Part shown: one piece after another, positions 46,987 through 58,726 of the stretch
Layout of the letters: each line of letters starts with the position of its first letter
How positions within the stretch are numbered: the first letter of the stretch is position 1
Assembly: GCF_000711695.1 (NCBI RefSeq)
Contig: NW_013546978.1
Location: 62,001 to 126,000, forward strand
DNA length: 64,000 nucleotides
DNA from: Tilletiaria anomala UBC 951
Taxonomy: Eukaryota > Basidiomycota > Exobasidiomycetes > Georgefischeriales > Tilletiariaceae
Direction: 5' to 3'
Made by a program: the position numbers and the translations under genes
The notes under the pieces: generated by a model
Told to the model about the DNA's origin: nothing
Database searches by the model: none
The model's input: only the letters and a program-made list of their open reading frames with translations

Positions 46987-47649
46987 CCTGATACTGTGAT
47001 CCTCTTTGGAGTGAGGGCGAGAAGTGGCGGCCGGGCGGTTGGGAGCTAGGGCGTTGTCCCTAGGAAGATTCGTCTTAGATGTGACTGCTTGATGACAGTA
47101 AAGTTCAAAGGAATGTGGGTTGTGCGGTAGGACGCAGGTCGGAAAGTGGAAAGCAGGAGAGGGAAATAGGATGCGGCGATGGGTGGGATATATTTGTTGG
47201 CTGGCGGCCCGAAGAGGAAACGAAGGACTGACAAGCGGCAAAGGCAGACAGAAACGAGTGGCAGCCTGTGCAAACTCCTTCTCTCGGTGTCGAGGGGGGA
47301 GGTAGTGAACGAACGGTGGAGATGGATGGCGAGGGGAGAGGTTGGGAGGTGAGTTGGATGTTTACCGATGCCTTCATATTACCTTTGTTGCTTGGCTGAG
47401 TCTCAGGAGAGAAAATCGGCAGCTGGCTGAAGCCATCACAAGAGGGCCTTTTTGGCTGGGCGCGGCACGTCGCGTCTCATCGGCTTGTTGACAAGCAACA
47501 TCCTCCTTTCATGCCTCCTCTATCCACAGCCATCGGTGCATCATTAACGTTGATAATCACCCGCAATCGCCAATTAACCTAGGCATGCCGAACGCAGTGC
47601 TGACGGGCTGGAGAGACGCTCGAGCGCACTGGCTAAACTAGAAGCTGCC
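46987..47649. promoter_or_regulatory. Divergent promoter region of the LysM gene and APC3
   Basis: Starts lie at 46986 (minus) and 47650 (plus). Purine/pyrimidine-rich stretches lie near 47130-47350. No defined site was recognised. Confidence 0.4.
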
Positions 47650-50600
47650 ATGCCACCGCGTGCAGCCGCGGCATCAGCCGCTGGTGCCTCCACCCATCAG
47701 CCTACTGTGCGAGCTCGGCAACAGCAAACTCAGGCGTCATTTTCGCAACATGCACAAGCACATCAGCCTGCAGCAGATGCATCGACATCGACTGCGTCGC
47801 GAAGGATGTCAGAGCGTCGGCGATCGCGAGATCTGTCGTGTGCTGCGAATCGACAGACGCAGACTCAGCAGCCTGGCAAGCCAGAGGAATGCGACAGGCC
47901 AAGTCTCTCACAAACTGCCATGAATGAGGGCGACGTGCAGATGGCCAATGTTCATGGTAACGCCGCAGATGATGCTTGGAGTACTCACACTTCGCAAGGA
48001 CGGCATGCACCTAGCTCGCGTAACCAGTCCCAGCTTCCACCGGGGGCGCATGTCGAGGCGTTTGCATCTGGACAAACACGCGTGGACAAGCAAATGCCTA
48101 GTGCCACTGTTGATCAGGAGGACATCATATGGGCCGGCATCCCGGACTGGCTGCTTACCTTGACGCACGATGGGCATCCGGTCCTACGCGCTACGCAAGT
48201 TGCTCTCGATGAGAAATACATCGTTTGTCGCCTTGTTCAGCTTGCTCGGTTTTACCTCAATCCGTCTGTCAATGTGGGGGCGCAAAGCACAGCCGCTGGC
48301 AAGCGAAGAGCCGCTGATGACTCTGAAGGTGGGGGATCGGGGGTGAAACGCAAATCAGACGCGTTAGGTGTGCTCAACGGCGAGTCCAGCTCGAAAGGCA
48401 GCAGCACAAGCACGACAAGTGATAGTGAGGGGCCACACGACGTTATGGCAGACTACGTCTCTGCCTCTCTATACGCCCATCTCGCACTCTGCCTCGATCG
48501 CTCATCTGTTGCTGCGAGAAAGACGCTAGCGCTCGCAGTGCTCAACGGTGGCGATCCTTTCCCATTTGCCCCTTCCTCGCCATCTGGATCTACATCGACA
48601 CTGGGGGGTACTGGCGGCAGCGGTGCCACTACTTCAGTCTCATCTGCAGCAGCAGCGCATACGAACGCTTCCTCTGCTCAGTCGGCTCTGCGGATCCTCG
48701 AGCAAGGTGGCCAAGCGACGTACGAGGACGTGGAAAGCGCCCTGGTGTACGCACAAGCTTGCCGCAGGCTGGGCAGGTACAGAGATGCAGAGATGGCGCT
48801 CAGCTGGACTTTTCAACGGCATATCAACCACGATATCTCAACTGCAGATTTAAATGAGACCGGGCATGCACACTCGTCCTCGACGTACAGATCAGTATCA
48901 TCTGCTCCAATACCGCCGCCACTCCAGGTGCAGCATGCATCTCCCAATAGCTCACTTAACGCCGCAATTCGTGGCTCAGACCTGAGCAACGCCGTTAGAG
49001 CACAGATGCTTGTCATGATGGGAAGTCTCGCGCTCTCTTCCAACCGTCAGAAAGACGCTGTCGAATCCTTTCAGACTGCGCACAAGCTTTTCGACCACTG
49101 GTGTTGGAGCGCTTGGGCCGGCTTCTGCGATGCCGGTGGGGCTACAAGCGAACTGGATGAGCAGGATCTTGCGTCGACCTTATCCGTCGATCGTGCAGGA
49201 GCGCTGTCTGAAACTCTCGGCGATCGCAGCGACACCGTCACTGCGGCCCGGGCATTCGATGCTCACAAGATGGCATGGCGTCACAGGGCAATGGATTTCC
49301 TCCCGCCGGGTTTGGAGCGAAAACTCAAGCGTGAGGCGGCGCGGATAGAGGAAGGGTTGCTGGACCCGCAGTTGCTCTCTACGGGTGACGATGATGCGAG
49401 CTCGATTAGGATCAAGCACGTATTAAGCAGCTCCGAGGCAGATCCTGCAGCCAGGAGGCTGGCGGCGCGAGCAGGGCCCGGGCGGGTGGCACAACGCGAA
49501 GAGCTGGGAAGGTGAGTGCTTGATATACACGCTGTTTTGCTGTCCATATTGACTTATGTGAGAATCTGTCGCAGACCGAATTCATTCCAATCCCGAACAC
49601 AAACATTTGGCGCGAAACCCATGCGCGTACATGCCAGCAGCTCAACTATAGACAATTCAGATGCGACGTCCGTCTCGACTGTGCGATCCCACTCGCGCCT
49701 TGCCACACGCCCGCCCCAGCCAAGGCCAGGCACTCGCACTGTGACCGGGCCTAATGGGACTACGGCTCCGGCCGTCAGTAAGCGGTCGCGATCCGGAGCC
49801 GAAACTCCGAATATCGTAACAAGTACTGGGAGACTGGGCGGCGCAGGTAGTCGGAGAACTACCTCTGCAGCAGCCGTGGGCTCAGTCGCCACCACTGGCA
49901 ATGAAAACAGCAGGCCTGGCACTTCTTCAACTTCCGTATCGACCACTCTTCCTCCTTCCTTGTCTGCACTCAACAAGCCCCCAGCAGCCAACACGCGGTC
50001 GGGAAACTCACAAGCACTTCTTGGCCCTGGGCGGACAAACTTGCATCCGGAGCAGCCGCGCGCCACACGTGGAAGCGAATCGACATCTGCGGCGAGTAGC
50101 GTGAAAGACGACAAGGAGATAGATGTGCCAGGCGGCGTACGTAGAAGCACTCGTGCAGTCTCGACAGGTCTCGGTGTTACCACCAAAACCCGTCCAGCTG
50201 GAAAGACGACTGCAATGACAAGGGGGCCGAGCCGCACCCCTGTCAGCTCGCAGGGCACGCAAATCCCGACCACCGCCCGGCGAACAGTTGGGAAGGGCCC
50301 CGTTGCCAAGACGGACAGTGGTGCGGCAAGGAGAGGCGCGCCCGTCAAGAAAACTCTGTCCGGAACACTCGCCAGAAATCAGCCTCATTCGTCGTCGTCA
50401 GACATTGACGCTGCGCTCGAAAGTGATCAATTAGCGGATGCAGCGCAGGCTCGCTTCGACGCAATGAACAAGCTCAAGGAGGAGGCAAGCAAAGCGATTA
50501 ACTTTGCAGTCCTCGAAGCAAAGCGCTGGACTAAGGTCGATGCAGCCATCGTTGACATGTTGCGGGTGGTCGGCGAGGCGTATCGATCTGTTCGAGCTTT

Positions 50601-52388
50601 CAGGGGCAAACGTGCCATCTGGCTTCTACGCTCAATTCCCAATGACATTCAGATGGAGCACGCATCCATGACCATTGACCAGGTCGTGGAACCTGGCGAA
50701 AAGCAGGTCGACCTCACAGTTTACAAGGTCCTCAATCACCGCATCCGCAGCTCTCCACCCATTCAATTGCTCATCGGTAGAGCATATCACGACATGTCCT
50801 TGTACGCAGAGGCCGAGCGATACTTCGAAGCGGCCAAGACAGAAGACCCGACTATTACAGCGTCCATGGACATTTATGCACTCGTGCTGTTCCATCTCAA
50901 CCGCGAAGTTGCACTCTCTGCTTTGGCGCAAGAGCTCATGCTCCTTGACTCAAGATCCGCAATCGCCCATCTCGCAACGGGAAATGCCTTTAGCTTGCAG
51001 CGCGAGCATGACTTGGCCCTTAGATGTTTCCGGCGTGCCATCTTGCTAGCACCTTCGTGTGCATACGCCTATACTCTTGCCGGCCTGGAGTCCTTAGAGC
51101 TCCGCAATCGAGATGATGCGCGCAACTTTTTTCGCGCAGCGATTCGGTGCGAGCGACGCCACTGGAACGCCTGGTCTGGTCTTGGCCAGATTTGCTTGTT
51201 GGATGAGCAGTATCCATATGCCGAGTTTCATTATCTGTTGGCAACTTCTATCAATCGTCAAAACGCCGTCCTATGGGATCTACTGGGCTGGGTAAGTGCC
51301 ACAACATTGAGAGCATATGTCTGCATCGGTGCTAAAACCTCATGCATTTGCAGGTCCTTGAGATGAAGAACGAGAAATATGCCGCTCTGACGCACTACAA
51401 CAAGGCGCTCTCCTTAAACCCTTCGATGGCGATGACCATCCTCAGACGCGGCGAATTATTGCAAAAGCTCGGTCGGGTGCAAGTGAGTCTGTTCAACCTA
51501 TTGCACAGAATGAGATCCTTTCGTGACATTCTCTTCTCTCCGCTGCAGGAAGCACATGAGAGTTTCCTCAAGGCGTGCACCTTGGCACCCGATGAGGCAC
51601 GCGTCCATATTCTGCTGGCCACGTCATACATGCGTCTGGCTGGCGGCTACTTCGCACCGCTCGATCGCAGTGAGGAGGAGGCAAATGAGGCTGGAGACAT
51701 GAGTTCCATGATGGATGCTGCTGGCTTTGTCCGCAAGCATGCTGTAGCCGGTGGAGCCGCAGGGCGCGATGCCGCAGTCAAGGCGACCGGTAGCCCAAAA
51801 TATGGCAAGGGCTATGAGATGGCTATTGCGCACCATCTCGCTGTCGCTATCGATCTCGATCCACGCACCACGCGCACAATCAAGGCCATGGGAGAGGGCG
51901 TTCACGCAGCTCTGCAGAGCGCGGCGAAGAGGGGCGGCATCTTCGACCAGAGCGGTATAGCGTCGAGGAGCGTCAGTCTCAACGATGCAAGCACTTCACA
52001 ATTCGCTCGCACATCGATCATCGATAACAGTCGTGGCTTGCCAGTATATCAGGACGCACCATCGGCTGCCAATGGCGCTGGGGACGCGAGCAATAGTGCT
52101 GCCCAGTACGTAGAACCAGATGAGCCAAGCTTTGACGACAACGACGAAGCAGGCAACAACCACGCACACCCTCTAGAGCAAGCTGGTTCAGTCTCAGGAT
52201 CTCAGGATGGCCGCAGCGAGAACAGTAGTGATCAAGAGCACTATGATGGCAGCGAGGCACGGGGCGATGAGTCGATGGAAGACCATTCCCAGGGCGATCG
52301 CGACCGGCATCCGGGCCACAGCGAATCCAACTCGTCCTCCATGATGCATGAGCACGACGACGACGTTGATATGTCCGGCGTCCCGTAG
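47650..52388 (+). CDS. CDC27: Anaphase-promoting complex subunit 3 (Cdc27), TPR protein
   Basis: Exons 47650-49511, 49575-51291, 51354-51482 and 51549-52388 give 1515 residues. Consecutive TPR units in the C-terminal half are diagnostic: HLATGNAFSLQREHDLALRC, FRRAILLAPSCAYAYTLAGL, FFRAAIRCERRHWNAWSGLG and LLATSINRQNAVLWDLLGW. Splicing then adds VLEMKNEKYAALTHYNKALS, and a third splice adds EAHESFLKACTLAPDEARVH. The GNxFSLQ-x-H and YxYTLxGxE signatures are those of Cdc27. The N-terminal APC3 helices appear as LYAHLALCLDRSSVAARKTL and ESALVYAQACRRLGRYRDAEMAL. APC3 is a scaffold of the ubiquitin ligase that triggers anaphase, and it receives activators through its TPR groove. The protein is nearly twice the usual length, with Ser/Thr/Ala-rich insertions near 1-150, 215-260 and 625-920 and an acidic Ser/Asp-rich tail. 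Confidence 0.93.
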
Positions 52389-52510
52389 TTTAGCAGGCCC
52401 CGCATCCATTGCTCACTGCAACTGAACATGCAGTATGTGGGAAAGACCGTGGAACCGTGGACCACAGCCAGTTGGTGAGCGAGAGACTGAAGACTCAGGG
52501 TTTTTGAGTC

Positions 52511-53480
52511 TCACCGGGTGTGATTCAATGTGTATATGTATATGCACAAGTGGGCCGCAAAGCGCCGGGTGTATAGAGAATGTCTGTTGTAGTGAGTGTA
52601 CTGAAAAGGGTGTAGGCAGTTTGTGTATGCGGCGAGTTTTGGGGTCGTGAGTGGAAGAGATGCTTTTGGAAACAAGCGCTGCAGCCTTTCACCGTTCACA
52701 AGGGTCCCGCTCGCAGCAGGGTCCTTAAAGTTCTTCAATTCGCAAATCTGCGGCGACGATGAAGGGATGAACTGACCGAAAAAAGATGAATACTCATGAG
52801 GGCGTTCATTGGTTCCGAGGGTTTGAGCACTTGCCACCAATGCAGGACTGGGGGTGCCACCGAGCATCATTGCCTCCTCTTCATTGTTGGCGCGGGCGAA
52901 TTTGATGATATTGCTCTTCAAGAAAGCGCTTTGGCAGCATTGAATGCGGCTGTCTGAGAAATGTAGCGGCGATCGAGCACGTCGTCGTCCGCGCGACGCC
53001 TGGCTCGTCGGGACACTGCTTGGTTTACCTGCGAAGCTGCTGCCCAAGATCTCGAGACCTGAGACTTGAAGCAGCTCGCCACCTAAAGACCGAAGAGTCA
53101 AGAGTTCTCGCGCAGTCGCGGAATCATCCTTTGGAAGATGCGTTTCACTCACGATAGGACTTCCATCGAGCTCTTCGGCGCGAATGTGGACGTCGAAGAT
53201 GCTACCCTACTTGAGAACGTTGTTCAAAAGGTCGGCCGAACTGGATCCTGCCATGTCGGGAACAGAGCCAGATGCAGACTTGGCAGAGGCAGCATTGGGC
53301 AGAGAAGCGGTGTCCGGCAGAGTAGGCGCCTGAGGCAGGGCAACCCTGAGAGGCCAAGTGCTTTCCATCGGGCAGCTGCATAGGCGATGAGGATGGCTCT
53401 CGACCACTGTTCCTGTCCATTTTCTCACTGCGTGTTTGGAGTGAAGCCTGCCCCCACACCTGCAATGGATCGAGATTGAC
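52511..53480 (-). pseudogene. Decayed protein-coding remnant
   Basis: Protein-like minus-strand reading continues through a stop. A segment ending MAGSSSADLLNNVLK meets TAG and continues in the same frame as GSIFDVHIRAEELDGSPIVS, then ETHLPKDDSATARELLTLRS. The upstream part SSSPMQLPDGKHLASQG sits in another frame, so at least one frameshift is also present. The stop is one C-to-T change from CAG. No family was recognised. An intact frame at 52511-53152 exists, but it begins inside the coherent reading and ends in AT-rich sequence that looks untranslated. A real gene with unseen introns is possible but less likely. Confidence 0.45.
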
Positions 53481-53863
53481 ATGGAGTTGGCGCTGCGAAG
53501 CCCATCTTCATGGACGCTGGGGGCGCTGAATGCCCGTGCTCTTCGGGTGGGGTGCCGTCAGTATGTCCAAGACAGGATGGTACGCCTACACCATACCTTG
53601 CCGAGGGCACGAGTCAGGCGGCCCACGATCATCTCGCGGATAGCGGTGGCTCATACTGGGCGCTTGGGGCGGTAATAGATCGGGACGGCAGTCGCTCTCA
53701 TGACCAAGGGTACCAGCGGGAAGTGGGAACAAAAGAGCTGCAGTTTGACAAGGGTAGAATTGGTCAACAATGGGGGGAGGTGATGGTTTGGAGGACGGAG
53801 TGAGATATAACGGAGGGGAAGAGGTGAGGACGAGGGAAGTGGACCAGGAAGAAAAGGAAGTAT

Positions 53864-55787
53864 TTAATCTGTACGTGGGAGCGACTTGGCGAGTTCCTGT
53901 ACCGCTGTGTCGTCCAGGTCCATCCCAGCGTCGAAGTCATTCAGGAAGGCGACTCACACTGGGCCATGCTTCGGCTTCCATTTGAGCGGAGGACTCGTCT
54001 CGTGCCCGAATATGCACATAAAGGCAATTCGATGAACTGTCTTCTTGAGAGGCAGGGTCATGCCCTTAGCACATTCGATGCGGAGCAATGGTCAGTTACC
54101 ACCGACAGTGGAACAGCGAAGGACGCTTCACCATACATAACCACCGAAAGTCATCATCCACGGAGCACCGACGGAGCCATTCTCCAGTCAGGGCCCCATC
54201 GCTGCGGCGCCGCTGAGGCCCGGTTCAATGGCGGGCGCAGCGTTGGCAGCGGCGCCAACAGAGCCCGTATTGGGATGGTGTCACGAGGGTGTGTCTGGGA
54301 GCAGTAATGTTAAAAGGCAGGCCAGAGCTGCCAGGCATAGTTGCTTAAGATGGGGTGCTGATCGGAAATGGGAGGCTGCCGCGGGAAGAGGACGACATGG
54401 TCAGCGCAGAGCTGTCTGAGCCGTCACCTTCTGGAGACCCCGTAAAGTAGGAGCTACCATTGAGCAATCCGATGCTGCTTGCAGCCGCAGCCAGCATTGT
54501 CTGCTGCTGTTGCTGCTGACTGCTGGCCACCTGTTAGTGGTGACTGACGCCCCGGCCGTGTTGGTGGCATTGATGCTGGACACGGGAACCAGTGTCGCCT
54601 GAATGACGTAAATTGTGGCGATCCTGCCTAGGCGTATCCTTTCATCGAGCGCCGCACTTGGAGGGGTAGCCAGCACGGCCGAACTGCCGTTCACAGCATC
54701 GCTGCCGGTCAGAACAGCCTAGGCACATGAGCTGTCACCTGAGTTGGGCACAACGGAGTTGCTGCTGCTGCTCCTGAAGCTGTCGCTAGCAGAAGCCCTG
54801 CCGGACACAGGATCGTCGAAGGGGTTGCCTATATTGTCGGGACTAGAATTGAAACCGGTGCCAGCAGTGCCAGCGGACACTTGGCCGGGCTGATGCGACG
54901 GGGTCTTAGCGGTTTGGCCGAGTGCAGGGTTCAACTGCTGCTAAATCGCGGCGATCTGAGTCGCTGCAGCCGGAAATATCGGCGGGATGGACGGAAATGC
55001 TGGCGCAGACGGGGAAGCAGGGACCAAAGGAACAGACGGGGCAGCTGGCGGCAAAAGGACTGCCGAGACGAACCGAGCTGGAGGTGCAGATGGCACGGCG
55101 GGAGCCCAAGGCGCCGACCGAGCGCTTAGCACGGAAGAGCTACCCTGATCAGCAGCAGCAGCAGCCGATGCAACGATAGCAGGTGCGGCTGAGGCGACGG
55201 GGGCCACGTTGTCTGCCGCCGGGGCGCCAGAGGCTGCTTCAGTGGATGGAGCTGCAATGGACGACAGCTAGGGCATAATAGATGAGTCTGTTGCAACAGT
55301 GGACCTGCTCACAGATGTCAGAGCTGGACTTGAGGAGGTAGGCGCGGCGGCGATGGATGACGACGACGTGTCGGATACATCGGACCAGGTAATCGGCGAG
55401 GGGGGGTATCGGGCCCAGACGAATCGGAAGCCGTATCAGTAGCAGAAGTGGTAGCTGGCGCTACGATTCTGGACGACGCAGGAACGACAGGGAGGCTGGT
55501 GGGGACAATATGAGTCCATCGAGGAAGTTGGCAGCGGAGCATCGATGGGGCAAGCGGGGACGAGAGTTGGTACCCTGGTCATCGGCGCAGGTGCGGAGAC
55601 TTGGCGCTGGACGAGCGAATGGGAGCGATAGAATTTATAGAAGCGTCAGTCAAGCGATCCGCCGATAGGAGCTTGAAGACAAGCAAGCGCCGTCAACTTA
55701 CGCGAGCGCCCGGGTGGATCATAACGGGAGACTCCGCGGCCTGCACGGCGAGAACGAAAAGGAGACAAGGATGAACTTGACCTCCAT
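53864..55787 (-). pseudogene. Decayed gene for a secreted Ser/Thr/Ala-rich protein
   Basis: From ATG 55787 a signal-peptide-like beginning is visible (MEVKFILVS, then, one base out of frame, LFVLAVQAAESPVMIHPGAR). A normal-looking 95-nt intron (55701-55607, GTAAGT to GTCCAG) follows. Long Ser/Thr/Ala/Pro-rich readings come next: THIVPTSLPVVPASSRIVAP, TEAASGAPAADNVAPVASAA and GNPFDDPVSGRASASDSFRS. The C-terminal block has KGMTLPLKKTVHRIAFMC and AGMDLDDTAVQELAKSLPRT before a terminal TAA at 53864. About eight in-frame stops (TAG, TAA, TGA) and at least three frame changes interrupt it. Nearly all stops could arise from CAG, CAA or CGA by C-to-T. The composition suggests a cell-wall or surface glycoprotein. 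Family not recognised. Confidence 0.55.
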
Positions 55788-56081
55788 TTTAATGAAGGCT
55801 GTCGCGGGACGTCTGGGTTTTGCTTACTGACTTGCGTGAGTGGGCGGGTGATGAAGAGGAGAGAAGTGGGGCGGAAATGGTCTCCAAAAGCTCAGCTTTG
55901 GATGATCCTAGATGCCACGAGAGCGAGGGGAGGAAGTGCCAACGGGTCATTCGTTCGTGTGAGAGAAGTGGAGACAGGACTGGAGGTGAGTGGCGGGTGC
56001 GGGTCTGCGAGCGGCATTTTATGCAAGCTACCCTGTTTGATGCCTACCTGAGGGTAACGCTGACATCATGGCCGAGACCGG

Positions 56082-56372
56082 CTAGGATCCCAGATCTGGG
56101 GCCTTGAGCGTTTCATCAGCAATCACCGTGTGTGTCTTGAGGGAGCTGCGTGAGCGCATGGTGGCCTTCTTGAAGTCATCGCCAGAAGGAATGGGAATGC
56201 CCTGGAGGAGTGGCCAGAGTATAGTGTAGGGGTTGGAAGTTGCACAACTTTGCTGTCGTCCTATGACCATCCTCGGTGCCGTTGGGGCCGCTTTTGTTTG
56301 CTGAAGGCAGTGCAAGCTCCAATCGACATTGCTGTGTCCTGCTGCCAACTGTGCGCAACATGAGGCGAACAA
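56082..56372 (-). pseudogene. Short decayed coding fragment
   Basis: Two protein-like stretches lie in neighbouring frames: ALPSANKSGPNGTEDGHRTT..., then LQGIPIPSGDDFKKATMRSR and SSLKTHTVIADETLKAPDLG up to a TAG at 56082. They look like one sequence interrupted by a frameshift. No family was recognised. It is close to, and on the same strand as, the larger decayed gene at 53.9-55.8 kb, but a link is not proven. Confidence 0.35.
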
Positions 56373-56515
56373 GCTACGCAGGAGTTCAGCCCCTCCGAAG
56401 GCACGTCAGTGACATATGAAGCCAACCCGAAGCGCAAGACATATCACAGACGCGAGGCGAGGAATCATTAGCAAATGTGCGGTTAACGTACAACTCATCA
56501 AAAGGCCGCTGGCTA

Positions 56516-57679
56516 CTACATGTCTTCCTGCCTCCAAGCTAGTGATGGTCATGGTGCATGTGCATGCAGAAGTCAAGTCAGGGTTAGAAAGTGGAGATTG
56601 CAAGTGTGAAAGGGATGAGAAAACGACTCACCTTGCGCATCGTGCTTGCGAGTGCTGCCTTCGTTGATCTTCTGGAAATAGAGTTGCTCGAAGCCATTGC
56701 TGCGATTGACTCCGTCCCACCGGTATCCAGGCGAGATGCTGTAGCGGTTCGGTGGTGCGGGCGGGCCTGCATAGCGCGGCATGCACGGTCCACGCTCGCT
56801 CTTTCGGGTCAAAAACGCCAGCGCGGGGTCGTCGACGCGTTGCATCGCCCTTAGTTGGTCATTCATGCGCGCGTCGTCCGCGTGTCGCGCGACGGCCTCG
56901 CCCCTGGCCTGTTCGAGGCGCGCCCGCTGGGCGCGCGCCTGCTCCCGCTGCGCAACGCCCGTGCCCCACTGTGCGCGCTCGCGTTGCTTGGCCTGGGCAC
57001 GCAACGCCGCCTGCCGTCGCTCTTCGTCCTCCTGTGCTGTGTCGATGCGCCGCCCTGAGCGGTCGCGGTAGATCGTCTGGTGGTGTGATGCTATCTCGAC
57101 ACCAGCGGCAGCGGCGGCTTCTGCTTCTGCCTCGTCTCGAGCGCGCTTCTCAGCTTCGGCCCGCTCCCGCTCGAGTCGCTGCGCGCGAATGTCTTCCTTG
57201 GTCATGAGACCCGCGCGGGCCAATGGAGGCTTCGGTTTCTGCGCTGCTGTGGACGTCGATGCGCTTGCATTGTCGTCCAAGACGGCTGCCACTCCATCGT
57301 CGGTAGGCTGCGCAGCACCCATAGAACCCACCTCGACAGTGACCCAATCTGCGCTCGCAGTCGCTGGCCGGTTGTCGTCGCCGCTAGCACCCTGCTTGCT
57401 TCTGTCGAACGCTTTGCAAAACTTTGTCTCGCGCGACACATTTCCATCTCGCACGAACTGAGGATCGGCATCGCCTTCGACATTGCCACTCGGTGCGTCT
57501 TGCTTCCACGACTCGAGCTCATCCTTGATGAGGAGACCACCGCCGGCTTCCGCTGCGTCGTCGCGCTTGCGCTTCTTCCTGACCTTTTCATCGCTGCCGT
57601 GCTTGGCGAGTATGGCATCTGCCTTTGGGCCGGAGAGGTACTTGGCGGCGAGGTACGCCTGCAGAGCTGGGTCCGGCAT
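56516..57679 (-). CDS. CWC26: Pre-mRNA-splicing factor Bud13/Cwc26
   Basis: Exons 57679-56632 and 56538-56516 give 356 residues. The N-terminus MPDPALQAYLAAKYLSGPKA and following KKRKRD are typical. The C-terminal hallmark is complete: TIYRDRSGRRIDTAQEDEER, LAFLTRKSERGPCMPRYAGP, then PPNRYSISPGYRWDGVNRSNGFE. A 93-nt intron (GTGAGT to ATCACTAG, with a CTAAC site) leads to a 23-nt last exon that supplies the final AWRQEDM, matching the usual ending WSxEDM. Bud13 is part of the RES complex with Pml1 and Snu17/Ist3 and acts in the activated spliceosome and in pre-mRNA retention. The chosen ATG (57679) starts the conserved region; 71 upstream in-frame codons look like leader sequence. Confidence 0.94.
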
Positions 57680-58726
57680 GGTGGAAGACAACGGGGAGGT
57701 AGGAGACGACGGCAGGTTCTGCCGGCCAGGCTGAACTTGCACTGACAGCGGGTGAAGCGTCCTTGTTCGTCTCTGCTCTTCTCTGAAGCGGTCTGCAGAG
57801 CGGAGGGAAGGAGATGAGGAGGTGTACGATGAACAGTTTAGCAAGAGGAGAATGGTGAGTGGATTACCGGAGTGGAAACCTGGCACCTCCAATTCAGATC
57901 CCCAAAAGATGTTATACTATGTATCTATATCATGTTAAGAGAAAGAGAGAGATATATATTACATAATAGCCTCTTGTTCACTGGGGTTGGGAGTGTTCCA
58001 CTACAACGATTTTGGCCATCTTTGAGCTAAATCGTCCCGTTCCGCTTCCTTGTTACCAAGATAGACACGTCGAGTCTCGACTCAGACCGAGATGAGCCAG
58101 CCAGCCACATTCGTTCGCTGCGCGCACCACATCGGGCGTGGAGATACAGATATTCAATAGCTGATCAGGCTGGGAGCCCCCCCCACTCGGGACTCCCCTC
58201 TGAGTTGCTGCCGTGTCGCATGGATGGTTGCGATTGGGCGAGCTGTGGATCAGTGGGATCGGTCTCTATGGAGTGGTCATGTAGTGCCAGTAGTGAGCGC
58301 GCGCTTCGGACGAAGGACACACGCAGCTATCGCTTCTGCCAATCACCATCTTTATAGCCGAAAGGATGTCACGGCCGTAAGCTGCCTTACGCGCGTCCAA
58401 AGCGCAGCAGAGTTACAGTCGCAACCCACACAGGGCTCTTCGCTGTGCCGCTGTTACGTCAGCGGCGCTCGTGGCTCGTCTGTCCATCCATCCATGATGC
58501 AGACGTCACCTCAGGTTCGGTTTGTCATGCATCGCACCTCGTATTCGTTTGTATGTTCTGTACTGTAGACGCTCTATATAAACCCAGCTTCAGCTTCTCC
58601 TCACGTCCACATTCATACGTCCTAGCGAGCCTCACCCGCAACCCCTTCCCATTCTGGCTTACAAACGGAGGTAGGTCCCTCTGCACAAAGCTGCCGCAGC
58701 AACATCCAAAGTGTTGCCAAGCAAAC
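57680..58726. other. Divergent region between BUD13 and the NmrA gene
   Basis: No gene is visible. It contains an AT-rich patch at about 57900-57970 and a TATA box near the NmrA start. Confidence 0.5.
58575..58582 (+). promoter_or_regulatory. TATA box of the NmrA-type gene
   Basis: TATATAAA lies about 150 bp upstream of the ATG at 58727, in the right orientation and followed by a pyrimidine-rich leader. It is the clearest TATA element in the window and suggests an inducible or strongly transcribed gene. Confidence 0.6.

Noticed and set aside
52511-53152. Intact 213-codon minus-strand frame as a real gene
   Set aside because: The coherent protein-like reading extends upstream through a stop, and the C-terminal 60 codons look untranslated. 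A decayed gene explains it better.
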